This document shows positions 35,559 through 44,286 of a stretch of 64,000 nucleotides of DNA, one piece after another. Source of the stretch: Arthrobacter humicola (GTDB taxonomy: Bacteria > Actinomycetota > Actinomycetes > Actinomycetales > Micrococcaceae). The notes below the pieces were generated by a model. That model did no database searches. It saw only the letters and a list, made by a program, of their open reading frames with translations, and had not been told where the DNA came from. The position numbers and the translations under genes were made by a program. Positions within the stretch are counted from its first letter, which is position 1. The number at the start of each line of letters is the position of its first letter. The stretch covers positions 372,001-436,000 of the forward strand of contig NZ_JAFKON010000001.1 of assembly GCF_022803015.1 (NCBI RefSeq), given 5' to 3'.

Positions 35559-37256
35559 CTAGGAGAGTTCGCTCGCTGAGCGCTCGAGCTGCTCCAGCCA
35601 GGCCTGGCGTGCCTCGAGGGCTTCCCGGGCGGCCTTGATCTTGCGCTCGTCGCCGGCCTTCTCCGCCTTGGCCAGATCTTCCTTGAGGCCGGCAATGGCG
35701 GCCTCGAGCTGGGTGAGGGCGCTGTTGGTGCGCGCCTTCGTCTCCGGGTTGGAGCGCTTCCAGTTTTCGTCCTCGGCGTGGCGGACAGCGTCCTCCACCT
35801 TCCGCAGACCGGCTTCGATGCGGCCCATGTCGGCACGCGGCACCTTGCCGGCTTCTTCCCAGCGGTCCCGGATGGACTGCAGTGCCTTCTTGGCTGCCGC
35901 GAGATCCTTGATCGGCAGGAGCTCGTTGGCTTCCACCAGGAGCGCTTCCTTTACCACCAGGTTCGCACCGTATTCCTGGTCGATCTCGTCGTTGGCTGCC
36001 TGGCGGTTGGTGAAGAAGACGTCCTGTGCGGCGCGGAAGCGGGCCCACAGCGCGTCGTCGTCCTTGCGGCTGGCGCGGGGAGAGGCTTTCCACTCATCCA
36101 TCAGGCGGCGGTATTCGCCGGCGGCAAAACCCCAGTCGGTCGAGGACGAAAGGGCCTCGGCCTCGGTGATGAGCTTCTCCTTTGCGGCCTTGGCCGCCGA
36201 ATTGTTGCTGTCCAGCTGGGAGAAGTACGCGCGGCGGTGCCGGTCAAACACCGTGCGGGCGGCGCGGAACCGCTTCCACAGTGCGTCCTCATTGCTGCGG
36301 CCGAGCCGGACGCCGCTCTTCTGGGCGGTCTTCCAGCTCTCGAAGAGTTCGTTCATCCGCGCGCTGGAGGTCTTCCACTGGATCTGCGCGGGATCGTGGC
36401 CGGCAATTTCCTCGGCCTCGGCCACGATCGCCTCGCGGGCGGCAAGCTCAGCGGCGCGGACAGCGTCGTGCTCGGCCTTCTCAGCCTTTTCCAGCTCGCC
36501 GATCTGTGTCACCAGAGCGTCCAGCCGGGCCTCGGCGGAGCGGATGTCGCCCACCATGTTCCGCTCGGCGAGCTGCTCGCGCAGGTGCGTGACGGTCTTC
36601 TGCATGTCCGCGGTGGGCGCCTTGGAACTCACCCGCTGTTCCAGCAGGACGATCTGGGCCACGACGTCCTCGAACTTCCGGGCGAAGTAGCCCAGGGCCT
36701 CGTCCTCGCTGACCCCCGGGTACTGGCCTACGGGGTATTCCGTGCCGTCAACGGTCAGGAAGACGTGGCCGTCGCCTTCAACACGGCCCCAGCGGGCCGC
36801 TTCGGCCAGTGAGGCTGCGGAGGACACGGCCGCCGGGGCCGGAGCCGGTGCGGCCGCAGACGGCTTGGCCTTCGGCCGGCCGGCAAATGCTGCCGGGCTC
36901 GGTGCAGGACGCGCGGCCGGCGCGGGACCCGGCGTCGGAACCGGGGCGGCGGTGGCTTCGGCTTGGTCAACAGGCTCGGCCGTCTCCGCCGGCTCGGCGG
37001 GTTCTGCCGGAACGGCCGTCGCCGCCGGCTCGGCGGGTTCTGCCGGAACGGCGGGCACAGTGGGCTCGGATGCCTCGGTAAGTTCCTCGCCGGCTGCGGC
37101 GGGTTCCTCGCCGGCCGCGGCTGGTGCCTCGGGTGCCGCAGTCTCGCCGTCGGAGTCTACGGCAGCGCCTGCACTCTCGGCGGGGGTTGCCTCGGTTTCG
37201 GTTTCGTTGGCAGCTGCTGTTGCCAATGTTTCGTCGGATTTCTGACTGTCTGTCAC
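35559..37256 (-). CDS. DUF349-repeat protein with acidic Pro/Ala-rich N-terminus
   Basis: A 565-residue protein. Residues 1-150 are low complexity and acidic, with repeated PAEPAEPA segments. A small ordered block (GHVFLTVDGTEYPVGQYPG) is followed by about 350 residues of charged helix and coiled coil. This region holds three DUF349-type repeats, for example ALWKRFRAARTVFDRHRRAYF near 318 and ALWARFRAAQDVFFTNRQAAN near 400. The family is widespread in actinobacteria, next to rel and the cyclophilin gene; its function is not known. The start is GTG at 37256. There is no signal peptide or membrane segment. Confidence 0.9.
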   Translation of the reverse strand: MTDSQKSDETLATAAANETETEATPAESAGAAVDSDGETAAPEAPAAAGEEPAAAGEELTEASEPTVPAVPAEPAEPAATAVPAEPAEPAETAEPVDQAEATAAPVPTPGPAPAARPAPSPAAFAGRPKAKPSAAAPAPAPAAVSSAASLAEAARWGRVEGDGHVFLTVDGTEYPVGQYPGVSEDEALGYFARKFEDVVAQIVLLEQRVSSKAPTADMQKTVTHLREQLAERNMVGDIRSAEARLDALVTQIGELEKAEKAEHDAVRAAELAAREAIVAEAEEIAGHDPAQIQWKTSSARMNELFESWKTAQKSGVRLGRSNEDALWKRFRAARTVFDRHRRAYFSQLDSNNSAAKAAKEKLITEAEALSSSTDWGFAAGEYRRLMDEWKASPRASRKDDDALWARFRAAQDVFFTNRQAANDEIDQEYGANLVVKEALLVEANELLPIKDLAAAKKALQSIRDRWEEAGKVPRADMGRIEAGLRKVEDAVRHAEDENWKRSNPETKARTNSALTQLEAAIAGLKEDLAKAEKAGDERKIKAAREALEARQAWLEQLERSASELS

Positions 37257-37317
37257 CGCTAGAAGTCTTTCGCTTGGAGGGAAATACCGGGACCAGGGCC
37301 TTGAGGGCCGCGGCTGG

Positions 37318-38124
37318 TTACTTCAGTGAGAACGAGTCTATCGTGACTGGTTCCACAGGTGCGCCGTCGGTGGCGTTGTCGCCGGGCTTCAGTCCGGCGG
37401 CGGCAATACCGCCCACCACGTCGAGTCCAGAGGTCACCTTGCCCACCACCGTATAGCCCCCGGCGGCATCCGCTGGAATGACGGTGTCCTTGTACACAAT
37501 GAAGAATTGGGTGCCGTTGCCGTTGGCGTTCCCGCCGGTCCGGGCCACTGCGATGGTTCCGGCGGGATACTTGTTGTCCTGCGGGGTGTTTTCCAGCGGG
37601 CCCCAGGTGTAGCCCGGGTCGCTGCTGCCGTCGCCGGCCTTGGAACCGCACTGGAGGACGCCGAAGTTCTCGGCCGTGGTCAGCCGGTGGCAGCTGACGC
37701 CGTCGTAGAACTTTTGGTCAGCAAGGGATTTGAAGACCGCCGCGGCCTGGGGGGCCTTCGTGCCGTCGAGTTCGACGCCGAGCGTGCCGCGGTTCAGCTT
37801 GAGCTCGCCCGTGAACGTCTTGCCCGCGGCGGTCTCCGGCTTGGGGATGTTCGCGCCGTTCGTCGGGGCCGCTGTGGGTGAGGCGGATGCCGACGGGCTG
37901 TTGAGTCCCTCCTGCGCGGCCGCGAATTCCTCTTCGGTCGGGTTTGAGGCGAAGGCGGTCAGCTGAAGCACCAAAGCCAGGCCAATTGCTGCCGTGCCGG
38001 CGCTGATGGCGAAGACGTTGTCGCGCTTGCGGCGCTTGTCCTGGTCCCGGCGCAGGCCGCGCCTGGCCTCCATCTGCTGGACGCGCCGCTTCGCCTCGCG
38101 TGCGCTGCGTGAACTGGCCGCCAA
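37318..38124 (-). CDS. Membrane-anchored cyclophilin-type peptidyl-prolyl isomerase
   Basis: A 268-residue peptidyl-prolyl isomerase. A basic cytoplasmic segment of about 40 residues (AKRRVQQMEARRGL, RRDQDKRRKRDN) leads into one transmembrane helix (VFAISAGTAAIGLALVLQL). A Ser/Pro/Ala linker follows, then an extracytoplasmic cyclophilin domain with FYDGVSCHRL near 148 and NGNGTQFFIVYKDT near 216. It probably helps fold exported proteins. I chose TTG at 38124, preceded by AGGAGG, although the spacing is short; an upstream ATG is possible. The position between rel and hisS matches other actinobacteria. Confidence 0.9.
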   Translation of the reverse strand: MAASSRSAREAKRRVQQMEARRGLRRDQDKRRKRDNVFAISAGTAAIGLALVLQLTAFASNPTEEEFAAAQEGLNSPSASASPTAAPTNGANIPKPETAAGKTFTGELKLNRGTLGVELDGTKAPQAAAVFKSLADQKFYDGVSCHRLTTAENFGVLQCGSKAGDGSSDPGYTWGPLENTPQDNKYPAGTIAVARTGGNANGNGTQFFIVYKDTVIPADAAGGYTVVGKVTSGLDVVGGIAAAGLKPGDNATDGAPVEPVTIDSFSLK

Positions 38125-38244
38125 AGGTCCTCCTGGTTGTATGGCCGCCACCATGACGGGGCCGTAGGCGCCGTCGCGGTAGCAGCAGCAAGCTGCCGGC
38201 AGTCCCGCCGGGTCCGGCTCCGTTGGAAGAAGCAGGCGCCGAAC

Positions 38245-38275
38245 GCATAAACTGACTGCCGCACACAGTTTATGC
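38245..38275. promoter_or_regulatory. Perfect 10-bp inverted repeat between ppiase and hisS genes
   Basis: Arms GCATAAACTG and CAGTTTATGC flank 11 bases, in an AT-richer patch of the 279-base divergent region. Symmetry and spacing suit a dimeric repressor site or a small hairpin. No known consensus is recognised. Confidence 0.45.
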
Positions 38276-38403
38276 ACGACTGGCCGGTCTGCCGCTTATC
38301 TTCGTTACGTTTCGATAGAGAGAATGCCGCCTGACGCCCGCGCCCGAAGATACTGCAGTAGCAACGAGATACCGCAGTGGTAACCAGAGGAGAAAATTTC
38401 ACC

Positions 38404-39744
38404 ATGGCACGCACAGCCTCCCTGTCAGGATTCCCCGAGTGGCTTCCCGAGGAGCGGCTGGTGGAACTCCATGTGCTGGACACGCTGCGCCGGACCTTCG
38501 AACTCCATGGTTTCTCCTCGATCGAGACCCGCGCCGTGGAGACGGTGGGCCAGTTGCTGCGCAAGGGGGAAATCGACAAAGAGGTCTATGGTCTCAGCCG
38601 GCTCCAGGACGATGAGGACTCCGCGGCCAAGTTCGACCCCCATGCCCTTGCCCTGCACTTCGACCTCACCGTGCCCTTCGCCCGGTACGTCGTGGAAAAC
38701 GCTGGCTACCTGGCGTTCCCGTTCCGCCGCTACCAGATCCAGAAGGTCTGGCGCGGCGAACGTCCCCAGGAGGGACGGGCCCGCGAGTTCACCCAGGCGG
38801 ACATCGACGTCGTCGGCGATGGCGAACTGCCGTTCCGGTACGACGTCGAAATCGCGTTGGTGATTGCGGAGGCGCTCAACGCGCTGCCCATCCCCGATTT
38901 CCTGCTGCGGATCAACAACCGCAAGCTGGCCGAGGGCTTCTACACAGGGATCGGCCTCACGGACACCGCGGGCGTCCTGCGCAGCATCGACAAACTCGAG
39001 AAGGTCGGGCCGGCGAAGGTGGCCGAGTTGCTCAAGGAGGAACTCGGCGCCACTGACGATCAGGCGCAGGCTGCCCTGAAGCTCGCGGGCATCCGCACCA
39101 AGGACACGTCCTTTGTGGAGCAGGTCCGGGCGCTGGGCGTCACCAACGAGCTGTTGGAGGAAGGCCTGAACGAGCTGGAGCAGGTCATTGCGGCCGCTGT
39201 CCAGCACGCGCCGGGTCGGGTCGTCGCCGATCTCAGCATCGCCCGCGGCCTCGACTACTACACCGGCACCGTGGTGGAAACCGTCCTGGTGGGGCACGAG
39301 CAGCTGGGCTCGATCTGCTCCGGTGGCCGCTACGACGCCCTGGCGAGCAAGGGCAACCGCAAGTTCCCCGGCGTCGGCCTCTCCATCGGCGTCACCCGGC
39401 TGGTGTCGCGGATCCTGAGCCAGGACCTGGCCAAGGCCACGCGCTCCGTGCCGACCGCCGTGCTGGTGACGCTGAACAACGACGACAGCTGGGCCGCGGC
39501 GCAGGATGTCGCCGCGCAGCTGCGCAGCCGGGGCATCGCCACGGAGGTCGCCGCGAAGGCCGAGAAGTTCGGCAAGCAGATCAAGTTCGCCGACCGTCGC
39601 GGCATTCCGTTTGTCTGGTTCACTGACGACGACGGCAAGCACCAGGTCAAAGACATCCGCACGGGCGAGCAGTACGACGCCGACCCGGCCTCGTGGACGC
39701 CCTCCAAGGAGGACCTGCACGTGCGCGTAATCGCCGCGAGCTAG
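38404..39744 (+). CDS. hisS: Histidine--tRNA ligase
   Basis: A class II synthetase of 446 residues charging tRNA-His. Motif 2 region RRYQIQKVWRGERPQEGRAREFTQADIDVVG lies near residues 111-141. The histidine-binding signature ARGLDYYTGTVVE near 280 and SGGRYDAL near 303 are intact, followed by the anticodon-binding domain. The N-terminal substrate loop has the form LALHFDLTVPFARYV, which resembles the archaeal/eukaryotic-like branch of HisRS. The start is ATG at 38404 with GAGGAG upstream. Its stop overlaps the convergent permease stop by four bases (CTAG). Confidence 0.96.
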   Translation: MARTASLSGFPEWLPEERLVELHVLDTLRRTFELHGFSSIETRAVETVGQLLRKGEIDKEVYGLSRLQDDEDSAAKFDPHALALHFDLTVPFARYVVENAGYLAFPFRRYQIQKVWRGERPQEGRAREFTQADIDVVGDGELPFRYDVEIALVIAEALNALPIPDFLLRINNRKLAEGFYTGIGLTDTAGVLRSIDKLEKVGPAKVAELLKEELGATDDQAQAALKLAGIRTKDTSFVEQVRALGVTNELLEEGLNELEQVIAAAVQHAPGRVVADLSIARGLDYYTGTVVETVLVGHEQLGSICSGGRYDALASKGNRKFPGVGLSIGVTRLVSRILSQDLAKATRSVPTAVLVTLNNDDSWAAAQDVAAQLRSRGIATEVAAKAEKFGKQIKFADRRGIPFVWFTDDDGKHQVKDIRTGEQYDADPASWTPSKEDLHVRVIAAS

Positions 39745-41120
39745 GACTTCCCGGCAGGCCCGCTAGCGTCCCGCGTCCGGCGCAGCAGCAGGACGAGGAA
39801 CCGCCCGGCCACCCCTGCCGCCAGCACCGCCGCCATGAACAGCACGGAGGCCGGCGGCAGGGTGACGGCCAGGACCAGGCAGCCGAGGAAACCCAGCACG
39901 TTGAGCCAGCGCGGGGCATGCCAGGGGCGACCGGCCAGCGTGAAAGCCGCGGCGTTCGTCACGGCGTAATAGACCAGCACGCCGAAGCTGGAAAATCCGA
40001 CCACGGTCATCACGTCAGTGCTCAGCAGCAGGACAACGACGGCGGCCGCGACGGCCAGTTCCGCCGTGAACGGGACAGTGCGGGCGCGGCCCACACTGGC
40101 CAGCGGGGCGGGCAGGTCCCGTTCCCGCGCCATCGCCAACGTGGTCCGGCCGACCCCGGTGATCAGGGCCAGCAGCGCGCCGAGGCAGGCCGCTGCCGCT
40201 CCGGCCTGGACGAACGGGACGCCGGCGCCGAGGCGGGAGACGGCCACCGCGTCCAGCAGGGGCGCCGTCGAACCAGCCAGCTGCTGCGGGGGCAGGTGCC
40301 ACTGCAGCAGCGCGGCCAGGCCAAGGTAGATCACGAAGGCCCCGGCCAGTGCGGCCAGGATGGCCCGCGGGATGGTACGGGCGGGATCCTTGACCTCCTC
40401 GCCGAGGGTGGCGATCCGCGCATAACCCGCGAAGGCGAAGAACATCAGCCCCGCCGCGGGAAGGACGCCCCAGCCGCCGGAGGGCGGCGCGGGATAGGCC
40501 GGCGCCGCCGACACGGCAGGGGCGCCCGCCGGGTGCGGACCGAGCAGGGACGCAACGGCGACGAAGACGAGCGTGGCCAACACGACGGCCAGCAGGATCC
40601 TGGTCAGCAGTGCGGTCCGCGTGATGCCGAGCAGATTAACTCCCGTGAGGACGACGACGCCGGCGACCGCCAGCGGCGTGGCATAAGCCGGCGCCACGTA
40701 GTGCCCGAACGTCAGCGCCATCGCCGCGCAGGACGCCGTCTTACCCGTGATGAAACCCCAGCCCGCAATGAAGCCCGGCCACTGGCCGAGCTGCCGGCGC
40801 CCGTACACGTAAGTTCCCCCGCTGTCGGGGTACCTCGCCGCCAACTGCGCCGACGCGACGGCATTGCAGTAGGCGATGACGCCGGCCACGGCCACGGCAA
40901 GCGTCAGCAGCGGCCCGGCCAGGGCTGCAGCGGGGGAGAACACGACGAACACGCCGGCGCCCAGCATCGAACCCAGGCCAATCGCCGTGGAATCGAACAC
41001 GCCGAGGCGGCGCTGCAGCCGCTGAGGTGGCCGCTGCGGGCCAGGCCGGCCGTCGGGCTGATCGCGGGGCTGACGCGGGGGCTGGTCACCGGGCTGGCTT
41101 CCGTTGTGCCGGGTTGCCAT
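39741..41120 (-). CDS. APC-family amino acid/polyamine permease
   Basis: A 459-residue membrane transporter with about 12 hydrophobic helices. The first helix shows the APC signature GLGSMLGAGVFVV near residue 48, and FAGYARIATLGEEVKDPARTIPRAI near 235 is the conserved loop after helix 6. An N-terminal Gln/Pro/Arg-rich cytoplasmic extension of about 38 residues is unusual in length. Transport of an amino acid or amine by proton symport is expected; the substrate is unknown. It converges on hisS with overlapping stops. Confidence 0.9.
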   Translation of the reverse strand: MATRHNGSQPGDQPPRQPRDQPDGRPGPQRPPQRLQRRLGVFDSTAIGLGSMLGAGVFVVFSPAAALAGPLLTLAVAVAGVIAYCNAVASAQLAARYPDSGGTYVYGRRQLGQWPGFIAGWGFITGKTASCAAMALTFGHYVAPAYATPLAVAGVVVLTGVNLLGITRTALLTRILLAVVLATLVFVAVASLLGPHPAGAPAVSAAPAYPAPPSGGWGVLPAAGLMFFAFAGYARIATLGEEVKDPARTIPRAILAALAGAFVIYLGLAALLQWHLPPQQLAGSTAPLLDAVAVSRLGAGVPFVQAGAAAACLGALLALITGVGRTTLAMARERDLPAPLASVGRARTVPFTAELAVAAAVVVLLLSTDVMTVVGFSSFGVLVYYAVTNAAAFTLAGRPWHAPRWLNVLGFLGCLVLAVTLPPASVLFMAAVLAAGVAGRFLVLLLRRTRDASGPAGKS

Positions 41121-41243
41121 GGCAAAAGGGGCCTTTCCAACGGGTAAACTCGAACGGGATCGTTCCCGTAGCGATCCTATTAGAACGTCATTGTTTTGAT
41201 ATCGCTTTTGATTTTCCCTCTGTCTTCTTCAGAAAGGCGTGCT

Positions 41244-43028
41244 GTGCTGCGCACACATGACCTCGGATCACTTCGCTCCGAGCACATTGGACAAACCGTA
41301 ACCCTCGCCGGCTGGGTCGGCCGGCGTCGTGACCACGGTGGTGTCGCATTCGTTGACCTGCGCGACGCGTCCGGCGTCGCCCAGGTTGTGGTCCGCGAAG
41401 AAGAGGTCTTCCACGGACTGCGCAACGAGTATGTGCTGCAGATCGTCGGCACCGTCTCCCAGCGTCCCGAAGGCAACGAGAACCCGGCGCTTCCCACCGG
41501 CGAGATCGAGGTCATGGCCGAGAAGGTCACGATCCTCAACACCTCGGACCCGCTGCCGTTCCAGATCGACGAACACGTTGAGGTGGGCGAGGAAGCACGC
41601 CTGAAGCACCGCTACCTGGACCTGCGCCGCCCCGGCCCCGCCCGTAACCTGCGCCTGCGTTCGGAAGCCAACCGGGTGGCCCGCGAACTGCTTCACCAGG
41701 ACGGCTACGTGGAGATCGAAACCCCCACGCTGACCCGTTCGACGCCGGAAGGTGCCCGCGACTTTGTGGTCCCCGCCCGCCTGGCGCCGGGTTCCTGGTA
41801 CGCGCTGCCGCAGTCCCCGCAGCTGTTCAAGCAGCTCCTTCAGGTGGGCGGCTTCGAAAAGTACTACCAGATCGCCCGTTGCTACCGCGATGAGGACTTC
41901 CGCGCAGACCGCCAGCCGGAATTCACCCAGCTGGACATCGAGGCCAGCTTCGTGGAACAGGACGACATCATCCGACTGGGCGAGAACATCGTCAAGGCCC
42001 TGTGGAAGCTGATCGACGTCGAGATCCCGACGCCGATCCAGCGCATCACCTACCACGACGCCATGGCCCGCTACGGCTCGGACAAGCCGGACCTGCGCTT
42101 CGGCCAGGAGCTCACCGAGCTGACCGAATTCTTCAAGGACACCAACTTCGGTGTCTTCAAGGCGCCTTACGTCGGCGCCGTCGTCATGCCCGGCGGCGCC
42201 TCCCAGGCCCGCCGGGCCCTCGACGCCTGGCAGGAGTGGGCCAAGCAGCGCGGCGCCAAGGGCCTGGCGTACGTCCTGTACAAGGAGGACGGCGAACTCG
42301 CCGGTCCCGTCGCCAAGAACCTCACCGAGACCGAGCGGGCGGGCCTCGCCGACGCCGTCGGCGCCAAGCCCGGTGACTGCATCTTCTTCGCAGCCGGCGA
42401 GAAGACCCCGTCCCGCGCGCTCCTCGGCGCTGCCCGCGTCGAGATCGGCCACCGCACCGGGCTCATCAACCCCGCTGACTGGGCCTTCTGCTGGGTCGTG
42501 GACGCGCCGATGTTCGAGCCGGCCGCCGCCGCGGTCGCCTCCGGCGACGTCGCCGTCGGCGCAGGCAAGTGGACCGCCGTCCACCACGCGTTCACCTCGC
42601 CCAAGCCCGAGTTCATGGACTCCTTCGACACCGATCCCGAATCGGCGCTGTCCTACGCCTACGACATCGTCTGCAACGGTAACGAAATTGGTGGCGGCTC
42701 GATCCGTATCCACGAGCGCGACGTCCAGGAACGCGTCTTCGAGCTCATGGGCCTGGACAAGGAAGACGCCCAGACCAAGTTCGGCTTCCTGCTGGAGGGC
42801 TTCAAGTTCGGAGCGCCTCCGCACGGCGGCATCGCCTTCGGCTGGGACCGCGTGGTTGCCCTGCTGGCCGGCGTGGAGTCCATCCGCGATGTCATCGCGT
42901 TCCCGAAGTCCGGCGGCGGCTTCGATCCGCTGACCCAGGCTCCCGCTCCCATCACGGCGCAGCAGCGCAAGGAAGCCGGCGTCGACTTCAAGCCGCAGCC
43001 CAAGAAACCTGAGGACGGTAGAGACTAG
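41244..43028 (+). CDS. aspS: Aspartate--tRNA(Asp/Asn) ligase, probably non-discriminating
   Basis: A 594-residue bacterial-type class II synthetase. It has an N-terminal OB anticodon-binding domain (about 1-105), the catalytic core with motif 2 ([25 protein letters not shown] near 210), a GAD insertion domain, and motif 3 ([16 protein letters not shown] near 532). His31 in RRRDHGG and the glycine in RPEGN match the residues that let the Pseudomonas aeruginosa enzyme also charge tRNA-Asn; discriminating enzymes such as E. coli have leucine at 31. This suggests Asn-tRNA is made with GatCAB, not seen in this window. The start is GTG at 41244 after AGAAAGG. Confidence 0.96.
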   Translation: MLRTHDLGSLRSEHIGQTVTLAGWVGRRRDHGGVAFVDLRDASGVAQVVVREEEVFHGLRNEYVLQIVGTVSQRPEGNENPALPTGEIEVMAEKVTILNTSDPLPFQIDEHVEVGEEARLKHRYLDLRRPGPARNLRLRSEANRVARELLHQDGYVEIETPTLTRSTPEGARDFVVPARLAPGSWYALPQSPQLFKQLLQVGGFEKYYQIARCYRDEDFRADRQPEFTQLDIEASFVEQDDIIRLGENIVKALWKLIDVEIPTPIQRITYHDAMARYGSDKPDLRFGQELTELTEFFKDTNFGVFKAPYVGAVVMPGGASQARRALDAWQEWAKQRGAKGLAYVLYKEDGELAGPVAKNLTETERAGLADAVGAKPGDCIFFAAGEKTPSRALLGAARVEIGHRTGLINPADWAFCWVVDAPMFEPAAAAVASGDVAVGAGKWTAVHHAFTSPKPEFMDSFDTDPESALSYAYDIVCNGNEIGGGSIRIHERDVQERVFELMGLDKEDAQTKFGFLLEGFKFGAPPHGGIAFGWDRVVALLAGVESIRDVIAFPKSGGGFDPLTQAPAPITAQQRKEAGVDFKPQPKKPEDGRD

Positions 43029-43044
43029 CCTGCGAACTTCAGCC

Positions 43045-43078
43045 GCAGGGGCTCCCCGGGCAACCGGGGAGCCCCTGC
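43045..43078 (+). terminator. Terminator after aspS
   Basis: Perfect 15-base arms (GCAGGGGCTCCCCGG on the left) close on a 4-base GCAA loop, 17 bases past the aspS stop. There is no long T-run. Confidence 0.75.
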
Positions 43079-43123
43079 CGTCTGTCATTTGTAGCCCGCA
43101 TTCGTCCCGGACGGAGTAGCTCG

Positions 43124-43966
43124 ATGAACCTGGACCCGCGCCCCGGGATGATTCCTGGATCCATCCCCGGGCTGGAGACGCTGATGGATGCAGCGTGGCC
43201 TGCCGCGGAGCGCGAGGAATCCGGCGGGTGGGTGCTGCGGGCGGCGTCAGGGGTGACCCAGCGGGCGAACTCGGTCTGGCTGAGGGACCCCGGCGAGGAT
43301 CCGCACCGGCAGCTCGCCGCAGTCCGCGACGCCCGGCTTTGGTACCGCAGCCGGCGGCTTCCGCTCATCTTCCAAATTTTTGACGGCCCACGCCACGCGG
43401 CGCTCAACGCGGTGCTCGACGCCGAAGGGTTCACCCGGCAGTCCGAAACTCTGGTGCTCGTCCATGTTCCCGGTGCTGAGTCCGGACAGGAGTCCGGCGC
43501 GGGCTCCGGCGGCCCCGAACCTGCCGTGGAAATTTCGGCCCAGCCGTCGGCGGAATGGCTGGAACTGTGGTGGAGCGTCGACGGCCGCGGGGGAGCGGAC
43601 GAGCTCGCCGTGGCCCGCGGCATTCTCGAAGGGTGCCCCTCGCTGTACGCTCTGGTGCGGGACGACGGCGGCGCGCCGGCCGCCGTCGCACGCCTCGCCT
43701 TGCCCCATCCCGGCCCGTCCGGGCCCGGATGGGGCGGGCTGTACTGCATGGCAACGCGTCTGGATGCGCGGCGTAGGGGCTATGGCGGCCGGGTGGTCCG
43801 GGCGCTGCTGCACGAGGGCCGGGCCCGCGGCCTGGCGGGGTACTGGCTGCTGGTCATGGCCTCCAACGCCGGTGCCCGTGGGCTTTACGCCGGCGCCGGC
43901 TTCCGCGAAGCCGGCCGCTACCTCTACCGTCAGGACAGGCCCAAGCGGCATTTGACCGGCTGCTAA
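43124..43966 (+). CDS. GNAT-family N-acetyltransferase, 280 residues
   Basis: A two-part GNAT protein. The first half (about residues 15-115) is a degenerate GNAT-like region with GGWVLRAASGVTQRANSVW, seen in paired-GNAT proteins. The second half carries the functional acetyl-CoA site (MATRLDARRRGYGGRVVRALL near 212) and motif B (NAGARGLYAGAGFREAGRY near 250). A Gly/Ser-rich linker joins them. The substrate is unknown. The start is ATG at 43124 with GGAG upstream. It begins the non-core segment between aspS and the ribosome-rescue gene. Confidence 0.87.
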   Translation: MNLDPRPGMIPGSIPGLETLMDAAWPAAEREESGGWVLRAASGVTQRANSVWLRDPGEDPHRQLAAVRDARLWYRSRRLPLIFQIFDGPRHAALNAVLDAEGFTRQSETLVLVHVPGAESGQESGAGSGGPEPAVEISAQPSAEWLELWWSVDGRGGADELAVARGILEGCPSLYALVRDDGGAPAAVARLALPHPGPSGPGWGGLYCMATRLDARRRGYGGRVVRALLHEGRARGLAGYWLLVMASNAGARGLYAGAGFREAGRYLYRQDRPKRHLTGC

Positions 43967-43973
43967 AACGGCT

Positions 43974-44006
43974 TCTGCGGCACCCGAGCGAATCGGGCAC
44001 CGCAGA
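43974..44006. terminator. Hairpin between convergent GNAT gene and small ORF
   Basis: Arms TCTGCGG-CA-CCCGA and TCGGG-CA-CCGCAGA pair apart from a symmetric CA/CA internal loop, around a 5-base loop. It may end both convergent transcripts. Confidence 0.55.
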
Positions 44007-44038
44007 CGCCGACGGGCCTTTAGGCGAAGCACGGGACT

Positions 44039-44260
44039 CTACATGTCTTCGGTTTCGAAGTGCAGGCCGAGCCACGGCGAGGCAGTCAGTTGACCATTGG
44101 AGGTCCGAGGTGCGGCCGGCGGTACCTCGCCGTGTGCAGCCGGTGCCACGCACGGCATGGGTCTCTGTGTGCTGGATCCCTGCAGTCCCAAGGTCCGGGG
44201 CCCGGTCACGTGAATGGGCCAGCGGTGCGGGAATGCGCTGCGGGGGCTGGTTCTGGACAT
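44039..44260 (-). CDS. Small hypothetical protein downstream of MFS gene
   Basis: A 73-codon frame starting MSRTSPRSAFPHRW. It is preceded by a clear GAGGAG six bases before the ATG, which is why I accept it despite lacking a known family. The product is basic, Pro/Arg/Ser-rich and probably disordered, ending in a WLGLHFETEDM-type tail. It begins 26 bases after the MFS stop on the same strand, so it would be the last gene of the IclR-linked unit. It could be a small accessory protein of the transporter or a non-functional frame. Confidence 0.45.
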   Translation of the reverse strand: MSRTSPRSAFPHRWPIHVTGPRTLGLQGSSTQRPMPCVAPAAHGEVPPAAPRTSNGQLTASPWLGLHFETEDM

Positions 44261-44286
44261 GAGGGTCTCCTCGGGGTCGGGGCGGT

